Assembly (NCBI GenBank): GCA_012728785.1
Contig: JAAYEK010000285.1
Span: forward strand, 1 to 50,459
DNA: 50,459 bases
Direction of reading: 5' to 3'
Source of the DNA: Bacillota bacterium
Lineage (GTDB): Bacteria; Bacillota; UBA4882; UBA8346
In this document: positions 35,319 through 44,153 of the stretch, one piece after another
How positions within the stretch are numbered: position 1 is the stretch's first letter
Layout: the number at the start of each line of letters is the position of its first letter
The notes under the pieces: model-generated
Database searches by the model: none
Told to the model about the DNA's origin: nothing
The model's input: the letters and a program-made list of their open reading frames with translations, nothing else
Position numbers and translations under genes: made by a program

Positions 35319-36242
35319 ATGAACGGGTTTAATTGGTGTGAAGTTAAAGTAAAGATCCCTGTTGAATATGGTGAGATTGTAGCTGAAATATTCCAGGAAG
35401 AAGGCGCCGGTGGAGTTATCTTTGACGACCCCGGCATTTTAAAAGAAAAACTAGTCCAAAATGATGAATTTTTGGGTAAAGAATTTATTCTTCCCGAGCA
35501 ATTTGGGGTCCGCTCGTATCTTCCGGTAGACGATGGTTTAGGAGAACGATTAGCCCGGATTAAAAGGCGAGTCCGAGAGATCATCGGAGAAGAAATTGAA
35601 TTTGAATTGAAGCAGGTCAAAGAAGAGGATTGGGCGGAAGCGTGGAAACAATATTTTAAACCGGAACGGATCGGCAAGATAGTTGTTAAACCAAGTTGGG
35701 AAGAGTATAGTCCAGCCAATGGGGAGATGGTCATCGAACTGGATCCGGGGATGGCTTTTGGAACCGGTACCCATCCCACTACTAGGCTGTGTCTTAAATT
35801 ACTTCAGGAAATAATCACCTCTCAAACCAAGATGCTTGATGTGGGGACGGGTTCCGGAATTTTGGCGTTGGCTGGCGCTAAGTTAGGCGCTCAAAGAATT
35901 ACTGCCATGGATATTGATCCGGTTGCGGTAAAAATAGCTTTGGAAAATATCAAACGCAATCAGATGGAAGAATTAATTACAGTCTATGAGAGTAATCTAT
36001 TGGATCGGCCCTTGGGTTCTAAGTTTAATCTAGTGGTAGCCAATATTATTTCCAATGCGATAATTGAAATTTCTTCCCAATTGACAAAGGTTCTGGAACC
36101 GGGAGGCATTTTTTTGGCTTCGGGAATCATTGAGGAACGTTTTGATGAAGTGTTAGCTTGTCTGACTAAACAGGGTTTTAGTCATGTTAAAAATGTCTTT
36201 GAAGAAGGTTGGGCGGGATTGATAGTAAAGGCCGGAGAATAA
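35319..36242 (+). CDS. prmA: Ribosomal protein L11 methyltransferase
   Basis: A 307-residue PrmA, which puts methyl groups on ribosomal protein L11 with S-adenosylmethionine. The N-terminal substrate domain ('EVKVKIPVEYGEIVAEIF') leads to the SAM domain with motif I 'LDVGTGSGILALAGAKLG', 'MDIDPVAVKIALENI', and 'VVANIISNAIIEIS' in place of the common NIL-A motif. GGAGG lies 4-5 bases before ATG 35319; the earlier ATG 35289 lies inside the terminator and is rejected. In Bacillota prmA and rsmE often follow dnaJ; here they are split by the C69 gene. Confidence 0.95.
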   Translation: MNGFNWCEVKVKIPVEYGEIVAEIFQEEGAGGVIFDDPGILKEKLVQNDEFLGKEFILPEQFGVRSYLPVDDGLGERLARIKRRVREIIGEEIEFELKQVKEEDWAEAWKQYFKPERIGKIVVKPSWEEYSPANGEMVIELDPGMAFGTGTHPTTRLCLKLLQEIITSQTKMLDVGTGSGILALAGAKLGAQRITAMDIDPVAVKIALENIKRNQMEELITVYESNLLDRPLGSKFNLVVANIISNAIIEISSQLTKVLEPGGIFLASGIIEERFDEVLACLTKQGFSHVKNVFEEGWAGLIVKAGE

Positions 36243-36336
36243 AACGGATACTTTTTATCAACCATCATTGAAAACTGAGCCCAAAATACAAGGATAAATT
36301 TATTTTTAAAGAATTTTCTAAGTAGGAGGGGTTTTA

Positions 36337-37644
36337 ATGTGCGATACTTTGGTCGTTCTAGGTAATTCAACACAAGACGGTTCGGTCTTATTCGCCAAAA
36401 ACAGTGACCGGCAGCCTAATGAACCTCATATTATGATTAGAGTCCCTCGCCGTCAATATAATCGGAATAGTAGTCTGAAAACTACTTATATCACTATTCC
36501 TCAAGTTGAGGAAACATTTGAAATAATGCTCCTAAAACCCTCCTGGATCTGGGGTTGTGAAATGGGCGGCAACGAGTTCGGGTTAAATATCGGTAACGAA
36601 GCGGTATTTACCAAGGAAAAATACGGCCCGCCGGCCTTGCTTGGCATGGATATGGCCCGGATTGCGCTGGAACGTTGCCGGAATACTGAGGAAGCCGTCG
36701 AACTCATTGTTCACCTGCTAGAAATCCATGGTCAAGGTGGAAATTGCGGTTTTGAAAAACCTTTTACCTATCATAATTCTTTTTTAATCGCTGATCCAAA
36801 TTCAGCCTGGGTACTGGAGACCGCCGGACAATACTGGGCAGCTAAAAAAGTGACGGACATCTATTGTATCTCTAATTGTCTGACCATTGGGGCGGATTTT
36901 GATCAATGCCATCCCGACCTGATTAAGCATGCAATAGCTAAGGGTTGGTGCCGTAATGAAAAGGAATTCAGTTTTTGTGATTGTTACACTAATCATTTGG
37001 TAACCCATTTAAGCGGGGCTAATGAACGACTCAATACTTGCCGTTCGATGCTTGACAAAGAAAAGGGACAAATTACCGTTGACGCAATGAAATGAGTGTT
37101 ACGAACCCATGATTCAAAAACTGAGGGTAAACAATTCCGGAAAAATTCCTTACAAAGTGTCTGTATGCATGGAGGCGGCCTAATTGGGGATCATACCACC
37201 GGCAGTTATATCGCATCATTGGGGAGCGAACTTTGCAGCTATTGGGTAACGGGAGCGTCTACTCCTTGTATCTCTGTTTTTAAACCGGTATGGCTTGCTG
37301 AGAATGGCCCTCTCTTTATGGAAGGGCAAGAAGCGGCTGCGGTTGAGTATTGGAAACTCCGGGAAAAGCTGCATCGTTTTGTGATGGCGGGGCGGATTGA
37401 TTTGGAATGGTTCCTGGGAGAAAGGGATCACCTGGAAGAAAGGTTTAAATTGCTTACGGAAGGTATTAATCCAGAAGGAACTTCCACGGAAGAATTGGCA
37501 AAAATCTCAAAGAATGCTTTTGTTGAAGAAGCAGCGTTAATTAACCAAGCGATTGAACGGGCGGGACGGGAACCGAATAAAGGAAAACCGATGGGCAATT
37601 GGTATTTTAACCATTATTGGATTAAGCAAAATCGGAATCTTTAA
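36337..37644 (+). pseudogene. C69-family dipeptidase (secernin-like) with in-frame TGA
   Basis: A secernin/C69 Ntn-hydrolase of about 435 residues split by a TGA at 37093-37095. It starts MCDTLVVLGNSTQDG; Cys2, exposed after Met removal, is the expected nucleophile. 'FAKNSDRQPNEPH' and 'YHNSFLIADPNSAWVLETAG' are family landmarks. The two parts are in one frame with no indel: '...VDAMK', stop, 'VLRTHDSK...', and the C-terminal part goes on to 'GNWYFNHYWIKQNRNL'. AGGAGGGG precedes ATG 36337. A nonsense mutation or sequencing error is most likely. The gene interrupts the usual prmA-rsmE order. Confidence 0.88.
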
Positions 37645-37766
37645 TCTAAAGAATTAAAAGGGTATCTCAGGTAATTGAGGTTGTTTCTTTAAGTCAATAA
37701 TAAAGATAAATATAATAGACGGATTTCGAAAATCATTAGGATATTTGTTAAAAAGGAGGTCTTTAA

Positions 37767-38507
37767 GTGACCCGCTTTTTTATTTCATCGGACCAAATCA
37801 AGGGGGATGCGGTTTTTCTGCGAGGCGAAGACCGACACCACCTTCTCAATGTTCTCCGTCAAGGTCCGGGAGGGGAAATTACCGTTTTAAACGGCAAAGG
37901 GGAGGAGTATTTGGTCAAGATTACCGCAGTGACCGATGATCAAGTAAACGGGACGATTATTAATAAAGTGGAGCGCCAAACCGAACCTCGGGTTAAAATC
38001 ACCTTGGTCCAAAGCCTTCCCAAAGCCGATAAATTCGAGTGGATTCTTCAAAAAAACACCGAACTCGGTGTTAGCCGGTTTCAACCGGTATTCACCGAAC
38101 GTAGTAATATTAGATTAGCTCCGGAAGCGCGGGAACGGAAACTGGAACGTTGGAAGAAGATTATCCGGGAAGCGGCGGAACAGTCCGGTAGGCAGATAAT
38201 ACCCGTTTTAGAACCAATTCGTAAATGGGATGAGATTATTTCCGGTTTTGATGACAGATTGGTTTTGATTCCATGGGAGAACGAGACTACCCGGTCTTTA
38301 AAGCAAGTTTTAGAAAGTGAAAATGAAATCCCCAAACAGGTGACGGTTTTAATCGGTCCCGAAGGCGGTTTTTCCTTAAAAGAAGTTGAGAAAGCTCAAA
38401 GTAAAGGGGCGGTTCCCGTAACTTTAGGCCCCCGGATCTTCAGGACCGAAACTGCCGGATTAGTGGTAGCTTCGGCTTTGTTGTATCATTATGGAGATTT
38501 GGAATAA
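37767..38507 (+). CDS. rsmE: 16S rRNA (uracil1498-N3)-methyltransferase RsmE
   Basis: A 246-residue SPOUT methyltransferase that methylates U1498 of 16S rRNA. Landmarks: 'RHHLLNVLRQGPGGEITVLNGKGEEY' (in part, the PUA-like N-terminus), 'VQSLPKADKFEWILQKNTELGV', 'ERSNIRL', 'IGPEGGFS' and 'LGPRIFRTETAGLVVASALL', the last forming the SAM knot. AAGGAGGT lies 6 bases before GTG 37767. It is about 120 bases from the C69 gene; no terminator is seen between them. Confidence 0.96.
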   Translation: MTRFFISSDQIKGDAVFLRGEDRHHLLNVLRQGPGGEITVLNGKGEEYLVKITAVTDDQVNGTIINKVERQTEPRVKITLVQSLPKADKFEWILQKNTELGVSRFQPVFTERSNIRLAPEARERKLERWKKIIREAAEQSGRQIIPVLEPIRKWDEIISGFDDRLVLIPWENETTRSLKQVLESENEIPKQVTVLIGPEGGFSLKEVEKAQSKGAVPVTLGPRIFRTETAGLVVASALLYHYGDLE

Positions 38508-38529
38508 AGTGATGTAATAAAATATTATT

Positions 38530-38824
38530 GATTCTACTGCAACAAGTTAGATCATGGAAGCCAATAGTATTTACTGAAAATCCTGTCCGCCGCGGGTTAA
38601 AACCACACGGCTAAGTGTTAAAGGCATTCTGAAGCCCGGTTTTACCGGGTTTGGTAAAGCTTCGAAGTCTACCCGAAATAAAAAACTTCAAAGAAAAACC
38701 GATCCCTGAAAGGGATTTAGAATGATTTAAAATATACCCAGCCGTGGGTTTTAATCCGCGGCATAGATGATGGGGGACATTTTTTGAGCTCAAAAACATA
38801 GAAACGAGTTGTTGCAGTAGAATC
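38530..38824. mobile_element. MITE-like palindromic element
   Basis: The ends are a perfect 16-bp inverted repeat (gattctactgcaacaa and ttgttgcagtagaatc). Inside them is a second, imperfect inverted pair of about 23 bp (around ccgcgggttaaaacc and ggttttaatccgcgg), plus small hairpins (CCCGG/CCGGG; ATCCCT/AGGGAT). It carries no ORF that looks like a gene, so it fits a miniature inverted-repeat element of about 295 bp or a large RNA-forming repeat. The bases after it (38825-38946) hold the tail of a purine/pyrimidine repeat but no gene. Confidence 0.6.
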
Positions 38825-38946
38825 ATTATTATGAATTTGAAGAAATCCAGTAAATCCGTGTAAATCATGGCAAAAGAAAAGGGACTTAGACAGGATTAAC
38901 AGGACTAACACTGATTTAAAATCCAACTGAGACTAAGGATGTCAGT

Positions 38947-39885
38947 TTACTTTAATTTTCGGCGCACAGGATCATATATTATATCAGGCAGTTCCGGTTC
39001 TCCAGGATAAGACTCCAGGGTATAGCGGATTAGCGGTAAATAAAGAACTGCAGCGTTTACCAGTTGAATCCGGATTATGGGGCGATACTTTCGGTAAGTT
39101 TCGGCCATACGACGGTAAAAACTTTGTTGGTCCAAGTCTTGATCAAGATTCCCCCGGTAATAGCTTTCGAGATAATTCACTTCTTCCTCCCAGCGGGATT
39201 GGGCGGTCTTGACCCACTGGGAATCATGGTTTTGAAGGTGCCATTTTAAATGATTAAGTAAAGTTTGGTAAGCGTCGCGATAGGAAATTTTCCTTTTTTC
39301 CAGGTTTTTTTTGGGTGGTTGGATTAAAAATTTTTTAGCTTTAAGCTCTTGAATAGTATTAGTGGAGATTTCCCCAGTTACCAAGTTAATACTTAACGAG
39401 GATAGTTCGTCAAAGCCCTCGTCGGTCTCGAAACTAGTTTTAAAATTAACTAGCAGATGAGGGTGGTAGTAAAGAATCGGTTGCTTGAAAAAGAACCGGT
39501 GTTTTTCTTTTAAAAGACCCAAAATTTCCCGCTCGATCTTCCGGTGGTCCAAGTCATAGGGATAGGTAACTCTGGTGATTAGACCACGTTTCCGAATGCC
39601 GTCCACTAACCATTGAAGCCGGAAACTGCCTCGAGTCACCAATTCGGAACCGGGGTACTTTTCCAGTAAATCGGGGGAACAAACCATTTGGAGATTGAGG
39701 GTCTCTGTCCTAGCCGGCCGGAAGAAGGTCTTAGCGATGTCTACCTGGCATTGGGCCATAATTAAATCGTTGTTGATAATCTTATAAGGCGAATTCGCCA
39801 CTTTTAAAGCGTCTACCAGATAACCGAAGACTAATTGGTTTTCGGAAAGCTTTTGTGGTCCGGTTTCGGGGGAATATCCATTCAT
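38947..39885 (-). CDS. yqhG: YqhG-family protein
   Basis: A 312-residue cytoplasmic protein with no recognised catalytic motif. It resembles B. subtilis YqhG in position and pattern: it directly follows the SNF2-type helicase gene (100 bases apart, same strand), as yqhG follows yqhH. Segments 'LYYHPHLLVNFKTSFETDEG' and 'FDELSSLSINLVTGEIS' are the best-matched core. The C-terminal third is helical and charged. Function is unknown; it likely works with the helicase. There is only a weak GAGG upstream of the ATG. Confidence 0.75.
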   Translation of the reverse strand: MNGYSPETGPQKLSENQLVFGYLVDALKVANSPYKIINNDLIMAQCQVDIAKTFFRPARTETLNLQMVCSPDLLEKYPGSELVTRGSFRLQWLVDGIRKRGLITRVTYPYDLDHRKIEREILGLLKEKHRFFFKQPILYYHPHLLVNFKTSFETDEGFDELSSLSINLVTGEISTNTIQELKAKKFLIQPPKKNLEKRKISYRDAYQTLLNHLKWHLQNHDSQWVKTAQSRWEEEVNYLESYYRGNLDQDLDQQSFYRRMAETYRKYRPIIRIQLVNAAVLYLPLIRYTLESYPGEPELPDIIYDPVRRKLK

Positions 39886-39985
39886 AAGGTTGTTTGGCCT
39901 CGCTTAAGTTATTGCTTTTTTAAGATGGTTATAAAGTTTTATAAAGAATTGAACCGAAGAACATATAATTTTCTAGGCAGTGAAA

Positions 39986-41749
39986 TTAAAGAATATCCGG
40001 CCATTCCGGTTCTTTTTCCTCACTTAAGAGATTATCGATCTCTGTCCCTAACCGCGTAAACCCATGATACAGTTCTTCATTGGAATTAGCCCCGACGACC
40101 AGTTCCAAGATCCGGGCTTCCAGACTTTTACCAAGGCATAACCGGCTAATAACTTTTTCGCTTTCACCGATTACCATTTCAAACATGCGCACTTTTTGGT
40201 CGAGGAGGTTTAGTAAATGTTCCTCTACGGTTCCCTTGGTTGACAAATTATAGATATAAACATCCCTGGTCTGGCCGAGTCGATGGATTCGGCCAATCCT
40301 CTGTTCCAACCGCATTGGATTCCAGGGGAGGTCATAATTGATCAGGGTATTGCAAAATTGGAGATTGATTCCCTCACCACCGGACTCGGTACAGACCAAG
40401 ACTCGAAATTTGGGAAACTCCTTAAACTGCCATTTGGTAAACTCCTTTTTACTGGCAGAAAGACTCCCGTCAAAGGGTAGGGTGAGAATCCCGGCTTGTT
40501 CCAAACGGGTCCGGATATAGCTCTGGGTCGCCAGGAATTCGGTGAAGATAATCACTTTCTCCGGGCTTTTTTTGATTAACTCCTCGACCATTTTCATTTT
40601 CGAATTGTCTTTAAGTTGCTGCACCATTTGAAAGAGGACCACCGCTTCCTCTTGGCAATCGGCATTGATTTCCATGTTTTGGGCCAGTTTAAACAGGGTC
40701 AGCGCAGCAGCGAAGGTGCTGGAACAGATCTCCCGTTGTAAGGTGAGTAATGGAAGGGAAACCATTCCCCTTGATGACTTACTGATATTATTACGAATAA
40801 AAGCGGTAACCCTATCGTATAGTTTTTGCTCTAGGTCCGAAAGAATAATAGGGATGTTCTGGACCCGCCGCTTGGTAAAACCCATATTTGCCCCGTGTTT
40901 ATTGCGGATCATCACTTCCCCGAGGAGACTTTGTAATTCTTGGGCACGCTGGGGGGTTCGTTTGTCTTTGGTATAAGTCTTTTTGAAATTGCGATAGTTG
41001 CCCAGTTGTCCCGGGCGAAGCAGCGTGATCAGGTTAAAAAGCTCTTTCAGGTCGTTCTGGAGAGGGGTGGCAGTTAATAATAAAAAGTACTTTTTTTGAA
41101 TACTATTAACGAATTGCCAGTTCTGAGTGGTAGTGCTCTTTAGTTTGTGGGCTTCGTCAACAATGACCAGATCAAAATAGAGATTTAGAATCTCTTTGCG
41201 GTGCGCCTCTTTCTTTGCGGTATCAATGGAAGCGATCAGTTGATCATAATGGGACCAATGGTATTCCTGCTTAGCGATGAGGGTGGGGATCTCAAATTTC
41301 TCCCGGAGTTCGGCTTCCCACTGCCGGCAAAGAGCGGCTGGGGTTAGGATTAAGAATTTTTTGACCAGCCCTCGTAGTAGATATTCTTTAAGGATCATGG
41401 CGGCTTCAATGGTCTTCCCGAGGCCGACTTCATCGGCAAGTATGGCCCGGCCCCGCATTTGGGAGATGACCCTACGGACGGTTTCGATTTGGTGAGGATA
41501 AGGAATTACCCCCTGTTGCCGCCAGTATTCCTGCATATGGCTGAGGACTAGCAGTTCTTCGACGTCCCGGTTTAGAGTCAGCTCTTCGCCACGATAATGT
41601 AAAAGAAACGCTTCCCAGGAGTCCCAGTGTTTACGGCGCATTTCTAGGAGGAATGGGGCAAAGTCGTTGTCAAGTTGAAATATTGGGTTGAAGTCGGGTA
41701 AAGCAAGGGAAGAATAGGTGTTGATCTGAGTTTTCTCTATTAACTCCAT
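39986..41749 (-). CDS. yqhH: SNF2-family helicase (YqhH-like)
   Basis: A 587-residue SNF2-type ATPase. Motifs in order: I 'ADEVGLGKTIEAAMI' (about 100-115), Ia 'FLILTPAALCRQWEAEL', II 'LVIVDEAHKLK', III 'LLLTATPLQND', then the second RecA lobe with V 'CTESGGEGINLQFCNTLINYD' (in part) and VI 'RLEQRIGRIHRLGQ'. Such proteins move on double-stranded DNA; the exact role of YqhH is unknown. It has no accessory domain, which fits the small size. AGGAG precedes the ATG. It is co-directional with yqhG, and the pair is conserved in Bacillus. Confidence 0.92.
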   Translation of the reverse strand: MELIEKTQINTYSSLALPDFNPIFQLDNDFAPFLLEMRRKHWDSWEAFLLHYRGEELTLNRDVEELLVLSHMQEYWRQQGVIPYPHQIETVRRVISQMRGRAILADEVGLGKTIEAAMILKEYLLRGLVKKFLILTPAALCRQWEAELREKFEIPTLIAKQEYHWSHYDQLIASIDTAKKEAHRKEILNLYFDLVIVDEAHKLKSTTTQNWQFVNSIQKKYFLLLTATPLQNDLKELFNLITLLRPGQLGNYRNFKKTYTKDKRTPQRAQELQSLLGEVMIRNKHGANMGFTKRRVQNIPIILSDLEQKLYDRVTAFIRNNISKSSRGMVSLPLLTLQREICSSTFAAALTLFKLAQNMEINADCQEEAVVLFQMVQQLKDNSKMKMVEELIKKSPEKVIIFTEFLATQSYIRTRLEQAGILTLPFDGSLSASKKEFTKWQFKEFPKFRVLVCTESGGEGINLQFCNTLINYDLPWNPMRLEQRIGRIHRLGQTRDVYIYNLSTKGTVEEHLLNLLDQKVRMFEMVIGESEKVISRLCLGKSLEARILELVVGANSNEELYHGFTRLGTEIDNLLSEEKEPEWPDIL

Positions 41750-42196
41750 TGAGTCTCCTGTATGCCATAAGATACTATATTTTCCCCGGCTAAAAGGGTT
41801 TTAACCTTTAAATTAAGAATAAATAGCTGTTATATCTTGGCTAATAAATTCCAATCGTTGATTAAAACAGTACCGTTTTTCTTGCAGAAATGAGTGACTG
41901 ATGAACGCATTCTTTGTCGTAACCTGATCAAATATATTTATACGATATATTGATATTCGGTCGATAATATTAATTATAGTTAATAATAAAAAATTGGCAA
42001 TATCTTCAAAAAGTATTATGGCAGAAAATCAAGGTGGGAGCGGGTTTGGGAGATAGGGGAAATTTTAAATTTCTTGGGATGGGGCTTTGCGGCAGAAGGG
42101 ACTTGGGGTTGGGGGAATTGAGGGGAGGAAGGGGAGGAATGGGAGGGAAAAAATGAAAGGCAGAAGATACGAGAAGAAGTAAATAGTATACGAAAA
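41750..42196. other. Gene-poor spacer with a G-rich tract
   Basis: No gene is supported. Bases 42030-42150 are strikingly purine-rich (runs of GGGG and GGAGG), and 42138-42161 is one copy of a 24-bp direct repeat found again at 45062-45085. Confidence 0.5.
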
Positions 42197-42225
42197 TTGT
42201 TAATCCATGATTTGTATGGTAAAAT
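42197..42225 (+). promoter_or_regulatory. SigA-type promoter of the Prp-like gene
   Basis: TTGTTA, 17-base spacer, then TAAAAT with a TGG extension. Transcription would begin near 42232 and pass a hairpin terminator at 42358-42380 before the Prp-like ORF. Confidence 0.65.
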
Positions 42226-42231
42226 GTTATT

Positions 42232-42380
42232 GCTAAAGTGGAAAAGTTTAGGACTATTTTTTAGTGACAAAATGTTCGGGATATATGGGTAGGAAGAGTT
42301 TATTCCGAATCGATGAGCGGATATCTAGTTATTCAAAATACCCGCCTGATTTGGGCCAAGGCCGCATCGTGCGGCCTTTT
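42232..42380 (+). ncRNA. Terminator-ended leader RNA of unknown class
   Basis: Between the promoter and the Prp-like gene about 130 transcribed bases end in a strong intrinsic terminator: AAGGCCGCA and TGCGGCCTT with a 3-base loop, then T residues (42358-42380). Either a small RNA gene or an attenuator/riboswitch-like leader. I could not match it to a known riboswitch class. An ORF running through it (from ATG 42264) is probably not translated. Confidence 0.5.
42358..42380 (+). terminator. Strong intrinsic terminator upstream of the Prp-like gene
   Basis: A 9-bp stem with a TCG loop followed by TTTT. It lies 48 bases before the start codon of the Prp-like gene, so it may attenuate that gene. 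Confidence 0.8.
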
Positions 42381-42428
42381 AATAAAAGCTTTAAAGTAGG
42401 AGCAAAACTGAAAAGGAGAAATATAACA

Positions 42429-42863
42429 ATGAAAAATAAGAAAGTAATAAAGTTATTAGGGGCTCTATTCCTAATATTGGTTATAATTTCTGCACAGACA
42501 ATGATTTTCGCACAAAGCGATGGAATTACAGTCCAAATTTATAAAAATACAAAAGGAATGATATATGGGTTTGTTGTCTCTGGAACATCTGGTTATGCGG
42601 AAAAAGGTTATGATATCATTGCTTCTGGTGTATCAGCAATTGTACTTAATACAATACAATCAATTGAGAAATTTACTAATGACAAAATTGATAGGGAAAT
42701 TAAACAAGAGGGTCCATATATAAAGGTGATTATGCCTGAACTTAAAAACAACAAAGGAAGTAAAGAAGCTATTGTTCTATTAAAATCAATGGCACTTGGA
42801 ATGGAAAGTATAAGTTCAACCTATGGAGTAGAATATGTCAAGGTTAAATATATAAGTAAGTAG
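42429..42863 (+). CDS. Exported Prp-protease homologue lacking catalytic residues
   Basis: A 144-residue protein. Residues 1-29 are a signal peptide (basic start, VIKLLGALFLILVIISAQTMIFA), and residues 30-144 match the ribosomal-processing cysteine protease Prp (YsxB family): 'TVQIYKNTKGMIYGFVVSG', 'GYAEKGYDIIASGVSAIVLNTI', and a tail like '...YGVEYVKVKYI'. Prp trims the N-terminus of ribosomal protein bL27 in the cytoplasm using His and Cys in 'SGHAGYA' and 'DIVCAGVSA'. Here those read 'SGTSGYA' and 'DIIASGVSA', so His is Thr and Cys is Ala. An exported, catalytically dead Prp fold is unexpected. AAAGGAGA lies before ATG 42429. Not next to rplU/rpmA. Confidence 0.75.
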   Translation: MKNKKVIKLLGALFLILVIISAQTMIFAQSDGITVQIYKNTKGMIYGFVVSGTSGYAEKGYDIIASGVSAIVLNTIQSIEKFTNDKIDREIKQEGPYIKVIMPELKNNKGSKEAIVLLKSMALGMESISSTYGVEYVKVKYISK

Positions 42864-42899
42864 AAAAGCTAAGGCGATCCATCCATGGGTGCAAAAATA

Positions 42900-43320
42900 A
42901 TGGGAGATCGGCGGAGGGTACTACGGATATTACCGAGTTTGAGCTTGTGGGGCGCGACTTTTCGAAGATGAGTATTCGAAGAGGCAAACAAATTCACGGT
43001 GTTGATTTAAGAAGTTGATTCATGTTGTTGACGCGCCCACATGCGAAACGCTAAGTCGAAGTGTCACTAAGCCTCATCGACGTCTCAAACTCGCGGACGT
43101 TAATGCGCCAAGCGAAGCTTGGCGGTTCTGATAGATTAGGCCTTGCCTTTTGGCTGGGTAACCAACAAGGCGAAGCGTAGGTCGCAACTTGATAGGCCGT
43201 AGGGATAACCGCATATCCTCAACCAAAGGTAGTGGAAGAATGGTGGATTAAACCGGCGTGTCTACCGTAACGGCGAAATGCCATGCGTGCCCGCCATCCG
43301 GGCGGGCTGTTTGAAGTCAT
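42900..43320 (+). ncRNA. Structured-RNA-like tract, possibly a group II intron remnant
   Basis: A GC-rich stretch with many hairpins and no ORF, quite unlike its AT-rich flanks. Clear stems: CGCCAAGC/GCTTGGCG with a GAA loop (43106-43124), GCCCGCC/GGCGGGC (43289-43307), and CTTTTCGAA/TTCGAAGAG. Short motifs such as 'tgcgaaacgctaag', 'gtcactaagcc' and 'ggtggattaaaccggcg' look like domain I of bacterial group II introns. No domain V hairpin and no reverse transcriptase are seen, so it would be a 5' fragment. The strand is inferred from these motifs. Confidence 0.4.
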
Positions 43321-43389
43321 GTCTTTGGAGTGTTTTTTTATCAGAGAATTGTGATATACTATAGGTAAGGATAGAAAGGAAAGTAAGGA

Positions 43390-43680
43390 ATGGGGGACAT
43401 AACAATGGAAGTTTCTCGTATTACTTCAAAAGGCCAAATCACAATTCCGGTTGAAATTCGTAAAAAGCTAAATTTAAAGACTGGGGATAAGGTCATTTTT
43501 ATCGAAGACGGAGATAAGATTATTTTTGCCAATTCTTCGATGATAGCGTTAAGGGAATTCCAGCAAGCCATGAAAGGCGAGGCTGAAAAAGCAGGGATAT
43601 ACACCGAAGAAGATCTCAACAAATTGGTAAAGGAAGTGAGAAAAGATTTGTGGGAGAAGAAATATGAGAATCATGATTGA
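43390..43680 (+). CDS. AbrB/MazE-type antitoxin
   Basis: A 96-residue (or 91-residue, from ATG 43405) antitoxin. Residues 6-50 are an AbrB/MazE DNA-binding domain ('SRITSKGQITIPVEIRKKLNLKTGDKVIFIEDG', in part). The C-terminal half is helical and charged ('AEKAGIYTEEDLNKLVKEVRK') and would cover the partner toxin. It overlaps the PIN-domain gene by 17 bases, as in type II pairs. An extended -10 (TGATATACT) lies about 40 bases upstream, without a clear -35. The pair probably represses its own promoter. Confidence 0.88.
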   Translation: MGDITMEVSRITSKGQITIPVEIRKKLNLKTGDKVIFIEDGDKIIFANSSMIALREFQQAMKGEAEKAGIYTEEDLNKLVKEVRKDLWEKKYENHD

Positions 43681-44074
43681 CACGAATGTTCTTCTCTCTG
43701 CCGTAGTTTTTCCGAATCCGAAAATGACAGGCTTAATTGAAAAAGTAACGACGGGACACAGTTTGGTTTTATGTTCCCATATTATTGAAGAAATACATGA
43801 TGTTATTAATCGAAAGTTCCAAGATAAAAAAGATTTTTTGGAAAAATTCTTGTCGAAACTCACCTATGATTTTGTATATACGCCTACAGACATCAACCCC
43901 AAAAATTATCCTGAAATAAGAGATAAAGATGATCTGCCGATTTTGGTTTCAGCATTGACTGAGAGTGTTGATTTGATTATTACTGGCGACGAAGATTTTT
44001 TTGATATAAAGGCAGCCTCAGTTGAACTGCCAATAATCATGACACCAAGAAAATTCATGGAAGAATTTATGTAA
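43664..44074 (+). CDS. PIN-domain toxin
   Basis: A 136-residue PIN domain of the COG1569 type. The metal-binding acidic residues are in 'MIDTNVLLSAVV' (Asp6), 'HIIEEIHDVI' (Glu), 'IRDKDDLPILVSAL' (Asp pair) and 'IITGDEDFF' (Asp). Such toxins cut RNA, often tRNA or rRNA, when free of the antitoxin. It starts inside the 3' end of the antitoxin gene (17-base overlap), which suggests coupled translation. Confidence 0.9.
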   Translation: MRIMIDTNVLLSAVVFPNPKMTGLIEKVTTGHSLVLCSHIIEEIHDVINRKFQDKKDFLEKFLSKLTYDFVYTPTDINPKNYPEIRDKDDLPILVSALTESVDLIITGDEDFFDIKAASVELPIIMTPRKFMEEFM

Positions 44075-44153
44075 GACCTCACCATCCCCGCCCGACGACG
44101 CTTGCATCTGGCTCGCTTAAAAATTTCAATATACTTAATAAGGGGGAAGATGA

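Noticed and set aside
42016..42270. An 84-codon minus-strand ORF in the spacer after yqhH
   Set aside because: It is a translation of a G-rich tract (Pro/Ser-rich, no motif) and overlaps the Prp-like promoter.
42264..42428. N-terminal extension of the Prp-like ORF from ATG 42264
   Set aside because: It would read through a terminator hairpin and put 55 residues before the signal peptide; ATG 42429 has a ribosome site.
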